A stretch of 64,000 nucleotides of DNA from Myotis daubentonii (lineage: Eukaryota > Chordata > Mammalia > Chiroptera > Vespertilionidae), in NCBI RefSeq assembly GCF_963259705.1, contig NC_081844.1, forward strand, positions 105,984,671 to 106,048,670. Reading direction: 5' to 3'. Both the position numbers and the translations under genes were made by a program. Positions 24,216 through 35,288 of the stretch are shown here, piece by piece. Positions within the stretch are counted from its first letter, which is position 1. Each line of letters starts with the position of its first letter. The notes beneath the pieces are model-generated. The model did not search any database. It was not told where the DNA came from and saw nothing but the letters and a program-made list of their open reading frames with translations.

Positions 24216-24375
24216 TGTTTGCCTCAAAGGTTAAAAACCATGAAGGCATAAAATACTGTACCCTGATTAGATTCTGCTAATAACTTGGGATCTAAAACTT
24301 TAAAAAAAAAGTCGATAAATTTTCACATTCAACAAATCAAAGAATCATAAACTATGAAAACAGGAAGACTATTTA

Positions 24376-24480
24376 GTCCAAACTTCCACCTCTGATATTA
24401 GAAGTGAAGACACTAAAGTGCAAAGAAAAATAATACTCTTCCCAAGGTTTTCTAACCATCTAATGATCTAATCAATGCGC
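24376..24480 (+). repeat. MIR fragment (old)
   Basis: GAAGTGAAGACACTAAAGTGCAAAGAAAAATAA and surroundings, MIR-like. Confidence 0.4.
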
Positions 24481-24571
24481 ACAAAAATATGGAAAGCAAT
24501 TAATAGAAAGAAAATTTTGACACTTAAGAAAGTTCTAAGAATTTAATTTCAAAACATTAACTGTTATAACC

Positions 24572-24803
24572 AAGGCATTGACGGCCACTTCACTGAGGTA
24601 GACACTGTGGCCTGTGGGCACCTGGGCTGCAGTCTCCCTCCAGCAGGGCTATGTGGGTGCTGCTGAACACCAAGTTCTTGTCTCCTCAAGTCCAGACACT
24701 GGGTCTGACTCTGACTCTCTCTCCAATCCTACCTATCTTTGCTTGCTTCCTCTCCTCTCTCTTCCCTTTAGTGTTAAATAAAAATTTCTTCCAAAAAAAA
24801 AAA
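24572..24803 (+). mobile_element. Retroinserted sequence of unknown origin
   Basis: GC-richer 230-bp block ending with AATAAA (about 24776-24781) and a poly(A) run. The flanks share a diverged block (AACATTAACTG… and AACATATACTG…), compatible with a target duplication. I do not recognise the source; it could be a 3'UTR retropseudogene or an LTR fragment. Confidence 0.35.
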
Positions 24804-25947
24804 CATATACTGTTTATTATAAGGGTTTTTTAAAGCTTGGTATTGAACTTCAGGAAAAAAATTTAAAGGACGCTTTGAGGGTCTAATTTCCAAGAATTTA
24901 TCTTTCTGTTATCCATGGAAAAGACTGTGGGATGTAGAGAGGTGCCAGTATTTATAAAAGGTATTAGAACTGCCCTACTTTCACACTCCATTACCTTGCA
25001 GCTAAATGACCAACCACAGTGCTGAAAACAGTCTTTTCAATAGAAAATGCCACTCACCCATCTTTTAATAAGGAAGGCCATACTGCTAGTCTGAACAAGA
25101 GTTCTCTTAGGTCTAATAACCCAACAGAATGTTGATTTAATTTGAAAATAAAGGATAAAAATAAAAGTTCCCCATTTATCAACCTAAGAGCATTAAAATG
25201 CAACTAGGACCACAGCAGTAATTGATTCCTGAAGCTTCTAATTTTAAATTTAGAGACCTAATTGGAAACCCATGTTGACTATTGCAGACTATTATCTGTC
25301 ATTCTTTAACTGAATAATGTAAAGGCTTCTTCATAATGGCTATATTCACAATGTATACTATTGTCTCTTTCTTTCAAAGCTAATTTTTATAGTAGTCTTT
25401 ATTTAAACTTCTAGAACACTATCTCATTGTTAAATATGTCTAGGAAGAACTTACCCTGATACCTTGGGTGTGTCCCAATTTTAACAAATACTTATTGACC
25501 TACTTATTAAGCTAACAACAACACAAACTAAGCCTCTTTCAAGACTTCAGCCTCAAGCTCAAGAGAAACCCAGGGAGATCACAATGGACATACTTAAGGG
25601 AGGGCTTTCATGGGTAGAGCCCCTAAGAAATGTTTGTTATAATTTCACATTTAGCCCTAGCTGGTTCAGCTCAGTGGATAGAGCGTCGGCCTGTGGACTG
25701 AAGGGTCCCAGGTTTGATTCCGATCAAGGGCACATGCCCGGGTTGCAGACTTGATCCCCAATAGGGGGAGTGCAGGAGGTGGCCAATCAATGATTCTCTC
25801 TCATCATTGATGTTTCTATCTCTCTATCCCTCTCCCTTCCTTTCTGAAATCAATAAAAAATATATATTTAAATAATCCTATCTAATAAAAGAGAAAAATG
25901 GTAATTGGCGTACGACGATACCCTTTTCATTGGCTAATCCAGGGCTA

Positions 25948-26013
25948 TATGCAAATTAACTGCCAACTAAGATTGGCAGTTAACTGCCAACAAGATGGCG
26001 GTTAATTTGCATA
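25948..26013. repeat. 66-bp near-palindrome in the Helitron
   Basis: Both ends read TATGCAAATTAAC on opposite strands, and the centre TTGGCAGTTAACTGCCAA is a perfect palindrome. Confidence 0.85.
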
Positions 26014-26106
26014 TGTAGGCACAATGCAGGGAGGCGAAAGGGAAAGCAGGAAGAAGCCCCCTGCCACTGACAGTGATGGGAAACCCAGGGGGGAGCTAAG
26101 AGCTGG

Positions 26107-26150
26107 GGGGCAGGGCAAAGGCGGCCCTGGGGCCGCCTTTGCCCTGCCCC
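26107..26150. repeat. Perfect 20-bp inverted repeat, 4-nt loop
   Basis: Arms 26107-26126 (GGGGCAGGGCAAAGGCGGCC) and 26131-26150 are exact reverse complements around CTGG. Confidence 0.97.
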
Positions 26151-26354
26151 ACAGCCATGATCGGACAATCAGGCGCCTTTTCCGCCCTGGCCAGTGATAG
26201 CAGGAAGTAGGGGTGGAGCCAGCGATGGGAGCTGGGCACGGTCGAAGCTGGCAGTCCCGGGAGCTAGGGGTCCCTTGCCTGGGCCTAAAGCGAAGCCCAC
26301 GATTGCGGGGCCGCTGCAGCTGCGGGTCCCCGCTGCCCGGGCTGGACGCCTAGG

Positions 26355-27060
26355 CCAGAGGCGTTAGGCCTGGGCAGGGGCGGAGCCTGCAACCGCGGGG
26401 AGCTGGGGGTCCCCTGCCCAGGCCTGACAACTCTGCCGGAGGCCTCAGGCCTGGTCAAGGGGCCGATCCGGTGATTGGTGATCGGAGGGTGATGAGGGTC
26501 AACTCCTCTGGCCGAGGCATCAGGCCTGGGCGGGGGGCGGAGCCGGGGATTGGGGGGATATGATGGTCCCCTTGCCCAGGCCTGAAGCCTGGGTCAGAGG
26601 CGTCAGGCTTGGGTGGAGGGTGGAGCAAGCGATCAGAGGGAGATGGGAGTCCCCTGCCCAGGCATGATTCCTGGGCCAGAGGCCTCAGGCCTGGGCGGGG
26701 GCCAGAGCGAGTGATCGGGGGGAGACGGGGGTCCCCTGTCCAAGCCTGACACCTCTGGCGGAGGCGTCAGGCCTGGGCAAGGGGCCGATCAGGCGATCGG
26801 AGGGTGATGGGGGTCTACGCCTCTGGCCGAGGCATCAGGCCTGGGCAAAGGGCAGAGCCAGCAATCGGAGGGGTCTGGGGGTCCCCTGCCCAGGCCTGAC
26901 GCCTGGGCCAGAGGCATCAGGCCTGGGCTGGGGGCAGAACCAGTGATGGGGGGAAATGAGGGTCCCCTGCCCAGGCCTGACGCCTCTGTCTGAGGCGTCA
27001 GGCCTGGGCAAGGGGCCGATCCTGTGATTGGAGAGTGATGGGGGTCAACGCCTGAGGGCT
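26355..27060. repeat. Degenerate minisatellite in the Helitron (~66-86-bp units)
   Basis: The core CAGGCCTGGGC recurs at about 26365, 26450, 26522, 26604, 26686, 26767, 26833, 26916 and 26999. Units of the form 'AAGGGGCCGATC…GGAGGGTGATGGGGGTC' recur about every third copy, suggesting a higher-order period of about 230-320 bp. Unit boundaries often form palindromes, for example perfect 17-bp arms at 26970-26986 and 26992-27008. Confidence 0.85.
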
Positions 27061-27192
27061 CCCAGTATGTGAGAGGGCGCAGACTGGGCTGAGGGACACT
27101 CTCCCTCCCCCCCCCCCCCCACACACACACACACAGTGCACGAATTTCGTGCACCGGGCCCCTAGTAATAGTAATAATAATTTCACATTTAG

Positions 27193-27960
27193 CTACTTGT
27201 AATGACCAGTATTCTGTCTTGGGATTGTTCATAGAGAACAGGAAACCATTCACATGGGGTCCTAATATTAGCAAACATCCAATTACACAGACTATATTTA
27301 TAGGTTCTATAGTCAAGGACTATCACATTAGTTAAGGAAACTAGTAGTTTATTAATTTTGTCATATTTACTATATAACTAAAATCAGGGCCACAATGCTG
27401 AGAAACACTATAAGTCAGTATGGATGAGAAGAAGAATAACTTTTGGCATTTTTCGAAAGCGAAAGGTTACTAAAGAGGCAGGAGAGGAATGTCCTAGGTT
27501 CTCTTCATATTGCCATAGGAACCACAAATCAAAAGGAAAATGTGGTTGCAGGCACCCTGTCTTCTGATTGGCTGGCTCGAAGAAGAACTCAAAAAAGCTA
27601 ATGCTGGTCTGTTTCTAGATGGATTGTTTTGAATATTCTGCCCTGATTGCTCCTCAAAGAGGCAATTCTTTTAAAAGCTAACCGAAGAGGTATTTTATGT
27701 TAATTGTCTCTCTAATATCACTCTTGATTTAGAAATGTCTTATTGTAGGTTTTCTACAAACCCACAGATTCAGTACCAGCCTCTTCTAACTCTTCTCATC
27801 GTGCCTGAGATAACCAAGTTGAATGGTTTAATACTATTCCATTCAACAAAACATTTATCTGAACTTAACATCTATCTGTAGACAGAAAAGCAAATAAGAC
27901 ATTCTCTCCATTCTCTCTCCTGCCCAGCTCAGAGGAGGGAATCTTTAGAATGTGCAGTGT
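27193..27960. other. Unique intronic sequence
   Basis: No recognised repeat or exon. Confidence 0.4.
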
Positions 27961-27964
27961 AAAT

Positions 27965-27965
27965 A

Positions 27966-28027
<62 letters not shown>
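27965..28027. repeat. (CA)n(GA)n compound microsatellite
   Basis: About 9 CA units followed by about 22 GA units. Confidence 0.95.
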
Positions 28028-28030
<3 letters not shown>

Positions 28031-28270
28031 TTGCATGCAAATAGACTTAGCCCACCCAAAGGATAGGATGTCTGAACTATGAGTAGGAGGCAGCCAGGGG
28101 AAGAAGAGAGAAAGACATTCCAGGCAAAATAAATAGCATAAGCAAGGCCAAAGAGCTAAGAAATGGCATCCTGTTCAAGGATGTGCAAAGAATTTAGCAT
28201 TACTAAGGTATTTAAATGTGAGAGGAGGAAAAGTTTAGAGAGAGACAGACAGAGAAAGAAGGCAAGTCAC

Positions 28271-28492
28271 ACCCTAACCGGTTTGGCTCAGTGTATAGAG
28301 CGTCGGCCTGCGGACTCAAGGGTCCCAGGTTCGATTCTAGTCAAGGGCATGTACCTTGGTTGCGGGCACATCCCCAGTAGGGGGCGTGCAGGAGGCAGCT
28401 GATCGATGTTTCTCTCTCATCGATGTTTCTAACTCTCTATCCCTCTCCCTTCTTCTCTGTAAAAAAATCAGTAAAATATATTTTTAAAAAAT
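28271..28492 (+). mobile_element. Ves SINE
   Basis: Full forward Ves SINE with intact tRNA-like boxes and CATCGATGTTTCT pair. Target duplication not clear. Confidence 0.9.
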
Positions 28493-29684
28493 AAAGTAAA
28501 ATTGCGAGTTTCTATTTTAAAAAAAAGAAAGAAGAAGAAGCCAAATCACAGAGGTCTCTCCTGTACCAACCATTCTATCGAACTTGGGCTTCATCCTGCA
28601 GGGCAACAGCTCTTACAATGTATGCTACTGCTCACCGGTAAACAGCCAATCTTTCCCTGGTGTGCGGTCAATATTTTATCAACGTGCACAAGACTTTCAT
28701 TCCTGAACTCAGCATACACACCACTCCAACAATAGCTGTCAGAGGGAGAGAAGGCCATGCAACACTCCGGCAAGGTGGAGGTGAGGTTCTCTGACTAAGA
28801 GGTAGGGAGTAAAGCTTGCTATCAAGCCAAACCGTGCCAATTCAAGCCAGCACCAAAGACCTATGTTTCCCAGGACATGTAGGCAAACCTGCCACGTGCA
28901 AGAACAGAGAGAAAAGAAGTCTGCTCAACAGCAATCCAATGACGACGAGAGGAAGTAAGCAGTACAATAACCACATATGTTTTTATAGATGTTGTGAAAT
29001 AAAGTGTTTTGAATCTTTTAATTCCTTCAAGTGAGACATCAAAAACTTTTCAGTTCAAACCACTGCTAGAGGCAATGAGGAGACAACTATGAAACTGTGT
29101 GAAGCAGAGGAATGACCCTTGGCAGCTGGAATGAAGCCTGTTAAAGAGGTCAGTCTCTTAGAGAAACTACAAAACAGTCCCTCGTTTTTGTTTTACAGCC
29201 AATTTCTCTTAGCGGGGCTTCAGAGAGCAGACCTGCGTGTGAAGTATGGTAGCAATCATCTCGGGTAGAAACTATAGTTTAACTTTAGTTTGGTTTCTGT
29301 ACTTATTTGTTTGCTACAATAATAGAAAAGTTATCTTGATTTTCTGAATTATATAAATCACCCCATTCAATTGAATACCCTATTGATTGTACTGTGAATA
29401 CCCCATTGGTTGTGGTCATACTGGTCTTAGAAAGCACGTTTTCCTTTACCTGGGAAGGACAGCACAGTTGTCCCAAGGTCAGAGGACTCCAGTTAAGGTG
29501 TCCCCATTGACTCAGTGTTCTGGAGACCCAAAAACTGTAATTTAGAGAACATGCTTAAGTCTGACCAGGTTCCTCATTCCAGACCCGAGGGCTCTAGATA
29601 ATGTGTTTCTGTCAATTCAGTGATCACAAAACTATAATTTAGATAACATGCTGCTTCTGCTTCTGTAAACTGCTTTTTTTGTAA

Positions 29685-30283
29685 TGTGAAAGAAAGGGGC
29701 CACATGCTGACCTGACAAGCTCAGGAGAGGCCTGCATGGCAGTTTTGCAGACCTAAAGTAACCACACAGGATGGTCTGAAATTAAACCTTAACTAAAAGC
29801 AGTTATGGTGGGCAGTTATGTCCTAAGCCGATATCTTCACTGATAAGGTCAACCTTTACCGTAACTGAGCCTACCTGTCTTTTTGCATCTATGATAACAT
29901 GTCCCTGGGATGTCCGGGTAACTTGTGACTTCCCTTTTTATGGAGCCCCTGGGGCACAACCAGGTGTGCTGGGTCCCAGGACAGATACCACAGATTCCTT
30001 CATCATCATGTTAATTGTTCCTGCACCCACCTAAGTATGTGTCCATCATTTTACTTTTTATCCTATCACAGAGGTCCCCCCCCCCCCCCCCCGCTTCGCT
30101 TAATCCCACCTCCTTAAATCTGTCACCAATGAATTTCAGGTATAAATACGGATGTAACCCTGCCATTCTCCGGAGCACTATCTCAATTCGTTGAGGTTCT
30201 GCTTCCCGGCATATGTCAACAGTTTGGCTCAAATAAACTCACAAAAATTCTTTACAGGTTTCAAGGGTTTTTTTACGTTAACA
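29685..30283 (+). mobile_element. Solo LTR (class I ERV type) with 4-bp target duplication
   Basis: Starts TGTGAAAGAAAGGGGCC and ends ACGTTAACA, flanked by GTAA at 29681-29684 and 30284-30287. Internal TATA-like GTATAAATAC (about 30140-30149) and AATAAA (30232-30237). No gag/pol/env sequence is adjacent, so it is a recombined solo LTR. Confidence 0.87.
30065..30092. repeat. C-run inside the LTR
   Basis: Homopolymer of about 17 C; its length may be unreliable. Confidence 0.85.
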
Positions 30284-31272
30284 GTAAACAAGGTTCCTCA
30301 TTCCAAACCCTGGGATGTAATCAATACCTTTGTGATCTTTGCCTCTATAAATCTGGTTTTGCGGCCATCTTATAACTATGAGATTTGGGAAATGGCCCCT
30401 CATAGTCCCAGATTGCAATAAATGTGACTCCTTAATTCGACTTCTTGAGGCCTCCTTCTGTGATTTGCGGGGTACGTTACAGCACGTGCCAGCGCTAATC
30501 TTTGGAAGTACATGTCTAGAGCCCATTTTTACACTCAGCCTAGGTTCTGTTTTCCAATAACACTTCCAACCAAAAACACCATGATCGTGAAATGGGGGCT
30601 ACTGAATACAGAGGGGGTGAAATGAAAGGTCCATTTTATGGCAACCATTGGGCTTACACCCGCTGCACTAGGAATCTCTATCCAGGAATGGGGATTTGGT
30701 GAGGAAGAATCACACAGTAGGTGGGCTCAAGGAGATTATATAAAGGCAGCTCTCTAATCCTAGGTGTGAAAGCGACAGAACAACTATTTTCTTTCTACTG
30801 GAGGCTGTCCTCAGCTCAAAGCAAATAAAGCATTCAAGTTAATCCAAATCAGGGATTTGTCCTACTGTGTCGGAATTCTCAGACTTGCTTTTCAAGAAGT
30901 AGCAAGTGGTACTGAAAATAGGGCCACAAAACTCTAAAAAGATTCAGAACGTGGGCTTCTGCTGTTTAAATGCTTGATGGCAACCTATAAGAAAGCAAAC
31001 TCTTACCAAAATCACTATTTTGTTTTTTAAAACTAAAAGATAATACAGTAATCAGGTTGTAAAATAAAAGTCAACTCACAATTTAAAGGCATTTTTTCAA
31101 AGCCCTTTAAAGAACTGAACAGTGGCCCCCACCTTAATTTATAAATGACTTTCTTTTCCTTATAATGGTATTTTATTGTAACAGTATTTGACAGTAACCA
31201 TGTGACATAAACTAAGAAAGGAACTATGCTTTAATTCTTAGCAACTGTACTATAGGACTAAGTTACAGATAA

Positions 31273-31682
31273 TGTGGGAAGCCGCCTATTGTCTCCTCTA
31301 GCAGAGAAGTGTGGACAAGGAGCCCGGAATGCTGGTGACCCTTGAGCCCTGGCAAAGGTCAGAGCTCTGCACCCACTGTTTAGTCCAGACAATGGTGGCT
31401 GAAGCAACTTCCCCATCTATTATCATGTGAATCCTTACTGATAAGAGAGTCTGCCTGTTGCTGGAACTTGCCAGCCTAAGAGCTATGGGTGGATCCCAAA
31501 CTGAATAAAATGATGGCGAGGCCTGAGCACAAGCGGAGTCCATCCTCTTGGGTTGGGCTCTGGCCTGGCCCCCCAATTTCCAAATTATCTCTTGTCTCGT
31601 CTCTTTCATTTGTGTGCGGCCCCTCTTCCAGATCCTGAACCCTGAACCGGGGGACGTGGGAGAACACATACACATTTACACA
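31273..31682 (+). mobile_element. Class II-like ERV LTR with primer-site remnant
   Basis: Starts TGTGGGAAGCCGCC, a common start of class II (ERVK-like) LTRs. AATAAA lies at about 31504. A TG…CA unit ends near 31682 and is followed two bases later by TGGCACCCACCTAGGGA (31685-31701), similar to a lysine-tRNA primer binding site. No internal genes follow. A weak duplication (GATAA 31268-31272 / GATAG 31723-31727) would instead place the end at 31722. Confidence 0.55.
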
Positions 31683-32377
31683 TCTGGCACCCACCTAGGG
31701 ATGCCACATACACAACTACACAGATAGCACAACACGGGGTATTTTCAGGCTAGAATGTATGTTAAAGGAAGAAAGGGCATGGGGAGAAGCAGGCAGTGGA
31801 AGGAGGAGGGGGAAAGGGTAAGAATGAGGAAAACTGAAGTTTACTATCTGTCAAGTTTTAGAGATTCAAACACAGCCAAACAGAAATTCTGAACTCAAAG
31901 CCAGAGCCCAAACTTTCATTAAACCCTACAATTAAAAAACAAAACTTCTAATTCCAATGATCTTATCTGGGATGATTATCTAAGATAAAATTCCAGAACC
32001 CAAAAGTTAACAAAATTAAAATGGATCTTTGGAGTTATCTTTGGTAAAGGATGAAGGGTAATTTTTCTTTTTAAATTTTTATTCATCGATATTATCTGAT
32101 TTTTCTCAAATGAACATCGGTTACTTATGGTTAATATTTTAATACTGCCTTGTGTGATTTTAAGTGATGCTTTATTGTTTAATTCTGTAACTAATTATAT
32201 AAACACCTGTAGTTTAAAGGTGTTAAAACACTGGATGCTAGAAAATTATTTTACCTAGTAACTCTCAGAAACAGCAGTGAAGATCAAAATAATAATAGCT
32301 TGTTCCTGAGTAATTCCAAAGAGGTAAAAAAAAAGAAAGAAAATCCTTGTCCATTTCAGCATCACCACCCATGAATC

Positions 32378-32627
32378 AAAAATGTCACCAGGCCGAAACC
32401 GGTTTGGCTCGGTGGTGGATAGAGCATCGGCCTGCGGACTGAAGGGTCCCAGGTTCGATTCCGGGCAAGGGCATGTACCTGGGTTGCGGGCACATCCCCA
32501 GTGGGAGATATGCAGGAGGCAGCTGATTGATGTTTCTCGCTCATCGATGTTTCTAACTCTCTATCTCTCTCCCTTCCTCTCTGTAAAAAATCAATAAAAT
32601 ATATTTTTTAAAAAAAATGTCACCAGG
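32378..32627 (+). mobile_element. Ves SINE with 15-bp target duplication
   Basis: Full forward Ves SINE (32393-32612) between perfect AAAAATGTCACCAGG copies at 32378-32392 and 32613-32627. The head reads CTCGGTGGTGGATAGAGC, which has a 3-nt GTG insertion compared with the other copies. Confidence 0.95.
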
Positions 32628-33089
32628 TGTCTCCGAACTCCAGAGAAGCGGGAGAAAGGGAGGACTTAGAGGTATGGGCGAGAAGCAGAATCTCTATTCT
32701 AAGCAACACCACAGAGAACAGAATGTAACAAATAATCTACTTCTGGCGTAGACATAAGGATCCTCAGTTGTACTAGGACCAACCTCAGGGTCAGTTGCCA
32801 AGAAGGAACAGATTCCCCCAGCAAACCCCGGGTTAGATCAGTCTGAACCCAATTCCAATGGGATTTACCCAAGACCCACAAATCCTGAGACTGGAGAGAA
32901 TTAAACAACAGTTCAATTAAGTACATCTGAGCCTCTGTCAGTTAACATCTGTGGCCCAATTAGGAATGCTGTTCAGGACCAGGGAGACCACTTAACTGTA
33001 AGTTTAACCTCATTTTCGATGAAAATGGTAAACCTAAATGAAAATTTTCAAAAAAGGGTAAACTGGAACGGGGTGCAAATCGATATTTT

Positions 33090-33285
33090 CAGAGTGCCTA
33101 CTAGGTGCCAGACACTGGACAGCTATCGTGACCTCAGGAACGCTCAAACCATGTCTGGCCAGACAGGTACCTTAATTTCACAAAGGAAGAAACTGAGGAC
33201 CAATTAACTTGCAGAGGTCAAAAGTGGCAGATTTGCAATTCTGACTCCAAATCCCTACATTCTTCCCTGAACTACACTGCCTGTC
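33090..33285 (+). repeat. MIR SINE (old)
   Basis: GTGCCTACTAGGTGCCAGACACTGG … AAGGAAGAAACTGAGGACC: clear MIR. Confidence 0.75.
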
Positions 33286-34501
33286 ACTTCCTTCGCTTGA
33301 CATTAAACGCCCCAAAGCAGTAATTTCCTCTGTTTATTTTCAAATTTTATGTACTAGTCACTCATCTATACTGCAGATTGAAGTGTAATTGGTACAACCT
33401 CTTGCGAGCATCCTCTCAAAACATATTCAACCTTGAAAAACAGGCACTTCATTTGCCTCAGCAATTTCATGTGTAGAAAAGTATATTAAGGAAAAAAAAT
33501 AGATAGATACAAAAATATAGCTTAAACATTTATCACTGTCATAATAGAAAGGAAAAACTGCCCTACAATAGGGGCTGGTTAAGTAAATCCCAGATTATCC
33601 AGAAGACAGAATATTATGTGTCCACCAAATAAAAATCATGGTTGTAGGATCCGTACATTTACTGACCCAGAAAAAGTTTGCAATATATAGAAAGTTACAA
33701 TGCACTGGAATAGTTCAAGGAACATTAAATGAAATAAAAGCTACAAACCAGGACTTATACTATAACCCCATTTTATTTACTAAAAAACACATACGAAATA
33801 TCTAGAATTAAATACAGGTGATTTTTTTTATTGATTCTTTTGTGTACCATATTTTTTCAGATGCAGCCAGTATACAACTGGCAATAGAGTACTCAAGTTT
33901 CTCAATCCTCTCTTCTCCAGGCCACCTCCACAGTAGCTGGCATTTCCACACTGTTACTCGGGAGTCTGGTCATAGCACCTTGCCCCTGGATTCTAGGCTG
34001 TTCAATGTTGTTCAAAATCTGGTTGCACCCTGAAGTGACAAAGACACTGCCCAAATTCATTTCAATGCCTGCGGCTTCTAGATAGCTAACTGATGGTACC
34101 TAGCCAGAGAGCTCTTAAGCAATGGTTCTGCCTCATAAGGCTACAACTTCTAAATATCTGACAATCCATATACCATATTGCATTACACCTGAAAGAACTT
34201 CCAGGAGGCAACTAAAAACTCACCTTGTTTTTCAGGCATGATCTGAGAACGAAGAGACACCTGCTCTCATTATCCATCCAGGACTCCTGGCCCCTCTGAG
34301 GTAGTCGGACTTCCCTTTCCTTACCATTCCAGCACAGGTGCTGACTGCAAACCTTCCTAGTCCTCTTACTCAGTCTCACCAGCCAAAAAACTATAGGCAG
34401 AATTTCTGCAAGTGTCTGTACAAGATCATCCTATATACTAAAAAGGTGATATGCAAATTGACCATAACAGCAGAATGACCAGTCACTATGATATGCACTG
34501 A

Positions 34502-34545
34502 CCACCAGGGGGCAGATGCTTAACGTGGGAGCTGCCCCCTGGTGG
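34502..34545. promoter_or_regulatory. Inverted pair of CTCF-like motifs in a Helitron
   Basis: CCACCAGGGGGCAG at 34502-34515 and its exact reverse complement at 34532-34545 match the CTCF core CCASYAGRKGGCRS. Binding is inferred. Confidence 0.6.
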
Positions 34546-34705
34546 TCACTGCACTTCCACAGGGAGAGCGCTGCTCAGCCAGAAGCTGGCTCATGGCTGG
34601 CCAGTGCAGCAGCAGTGGCAGGAGCCTCTCCCACCTCCGTGGCAGAGCTAAGGATGTCCGACTAATGGCTTAGGCCCAATTCCCCCACAGGGAGTGGGCC
34701 TAAGC

Positions 34706-34917
34706 CAGTGGTCGGCAAACTCATTAGTCAACAGAGCCAAATATCAACAGTACAATGATTGAAATTTCTTTTGAGAGCCAAATTTTTTAAACTTAAACTA
34801 TATAGGTAGGTACATTGTTATTAACTTAATTAGGGTACTCCTAAGGCTTAGGAAGAGCCACACTCAAGGGGCCAAAGAGCTGCATGTGGCCCGCGAGCCA
34901 CACTTTGCCAACCACGG
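34706..34917. mobile_element. Non-autonomous hAT, 212 bp, 8-bp target duplication
   Basis: Ends CAGTGGTCGGCAAACT and TTTGCCAACCACGG are inverted repeats. The perfect duplication GCCTAAGC is at 34698-34705 and 34918-34925. No coding sequence. Confidence 0.92.
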
Positions 34918-35288
34918 GCCTAAGCCATTAGTTGGACATCCCCCAAGAACTCCCGGGCTGCCAGACGGATGTCTGACTGCCAGAGGGCCTAAGCCAGCAA
35001 GTGGGCATCCCCCCAAGGGCTCCTGGGCTACCAGAGGGATCTCGGACTGCGAGAGGGCACAGGCGGGCTGAGGGACCCCCCCAAAGTGGGCCTCTAGTTG
35101 CCCTGTAATATATTGAGCCAAATCCTTACCCTATTTTCAGGTAAGAGAAAGCATAGTGTACCGTGTTTTAAAAAGAGCATTAGAACATAGTGAAAATTTT
35201 TTTTTCTCTCCAACATAGTGAAAACATTCTCATTTTTTCTAGGAAGAGATATCACTTTCAGGAAGATGACTTCTGGAATATTATTATA

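Larger units (their letters stand above)
25876..27165 (+). mobile_element. GC-rich non-autonomous Helitron, 1290 bp
   Basis: Starts TCCTATCTAATAAAAGAG after A (25875). Ends with the perfect hairpin GTGCACGAATTTCGTGCAC and CTAG (27162-27165) before T. The interior is GC-rich with large palindromes and a degenerate tandem repeat. No Rep or helicase coding sequence is seen; long frames here are repeat-driven and not genes. Confidence 0.93.
25639..27192 (+). mobile_element. Ves SINE whose tail contains a Helitron
   Basis: Ves SINE head and body at 25655-25875; the last bases of its tail are at 27166-27176. The 16-bp duplication ATAATTTCACATTTAG occurs at 25639-25654 and 27177-27192, outside both elements. 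The Helitron therefore inserted into the SINE tail after the SINE arrived. Confidence 0.92.
29240..30484 (+). mobile_element. Endogenous retrovirus LTR (outer), interrupted by a second LTR
   Basis: LTR-like sequence. It has a probable TATA (CTATAAAT, 30344-30351), AATAAA (30417-30422) and an end ...GTTACAGCA. Four bases, CGTG, occur just before a TG start (29236-29239) and after the end (30485-30488). Its U3 has a ~105-bp tandem duplication: unit 1 is 29481-29585; unit 2 is 29586-29684 and resumes at 30288. The second unit is split by the inserted LTR. Outer boundaries are less certain than the inner ones. Confidence 0.6.
34429..35097 (+). mobile_element. Non-autonomous Helitron carrying an hAT insertion
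   Basis: Starts TCCTATATACTAAAAAGG after A (34428) and ends CTAG (35094-35097) before T. The 5' subterminal region holds a CCACCAGGGGGCAG inverted pair. The 3' hairpin is decayed. An hAT (34706-34917) interrupts it. Confidence 0.9.

Noticed and set aside
26355..27060. CRISPR-like array
   Set aside because: Units are contiguous, variable in length and lack distinct spacers; the host is a mammal.
26789..27316. 175-codon reading frame on the minus strand
   Set aside because: Proline/glycine-rich repeat translation caused by the Helitron minisatellite; no domain pattern and it crosses the element border.
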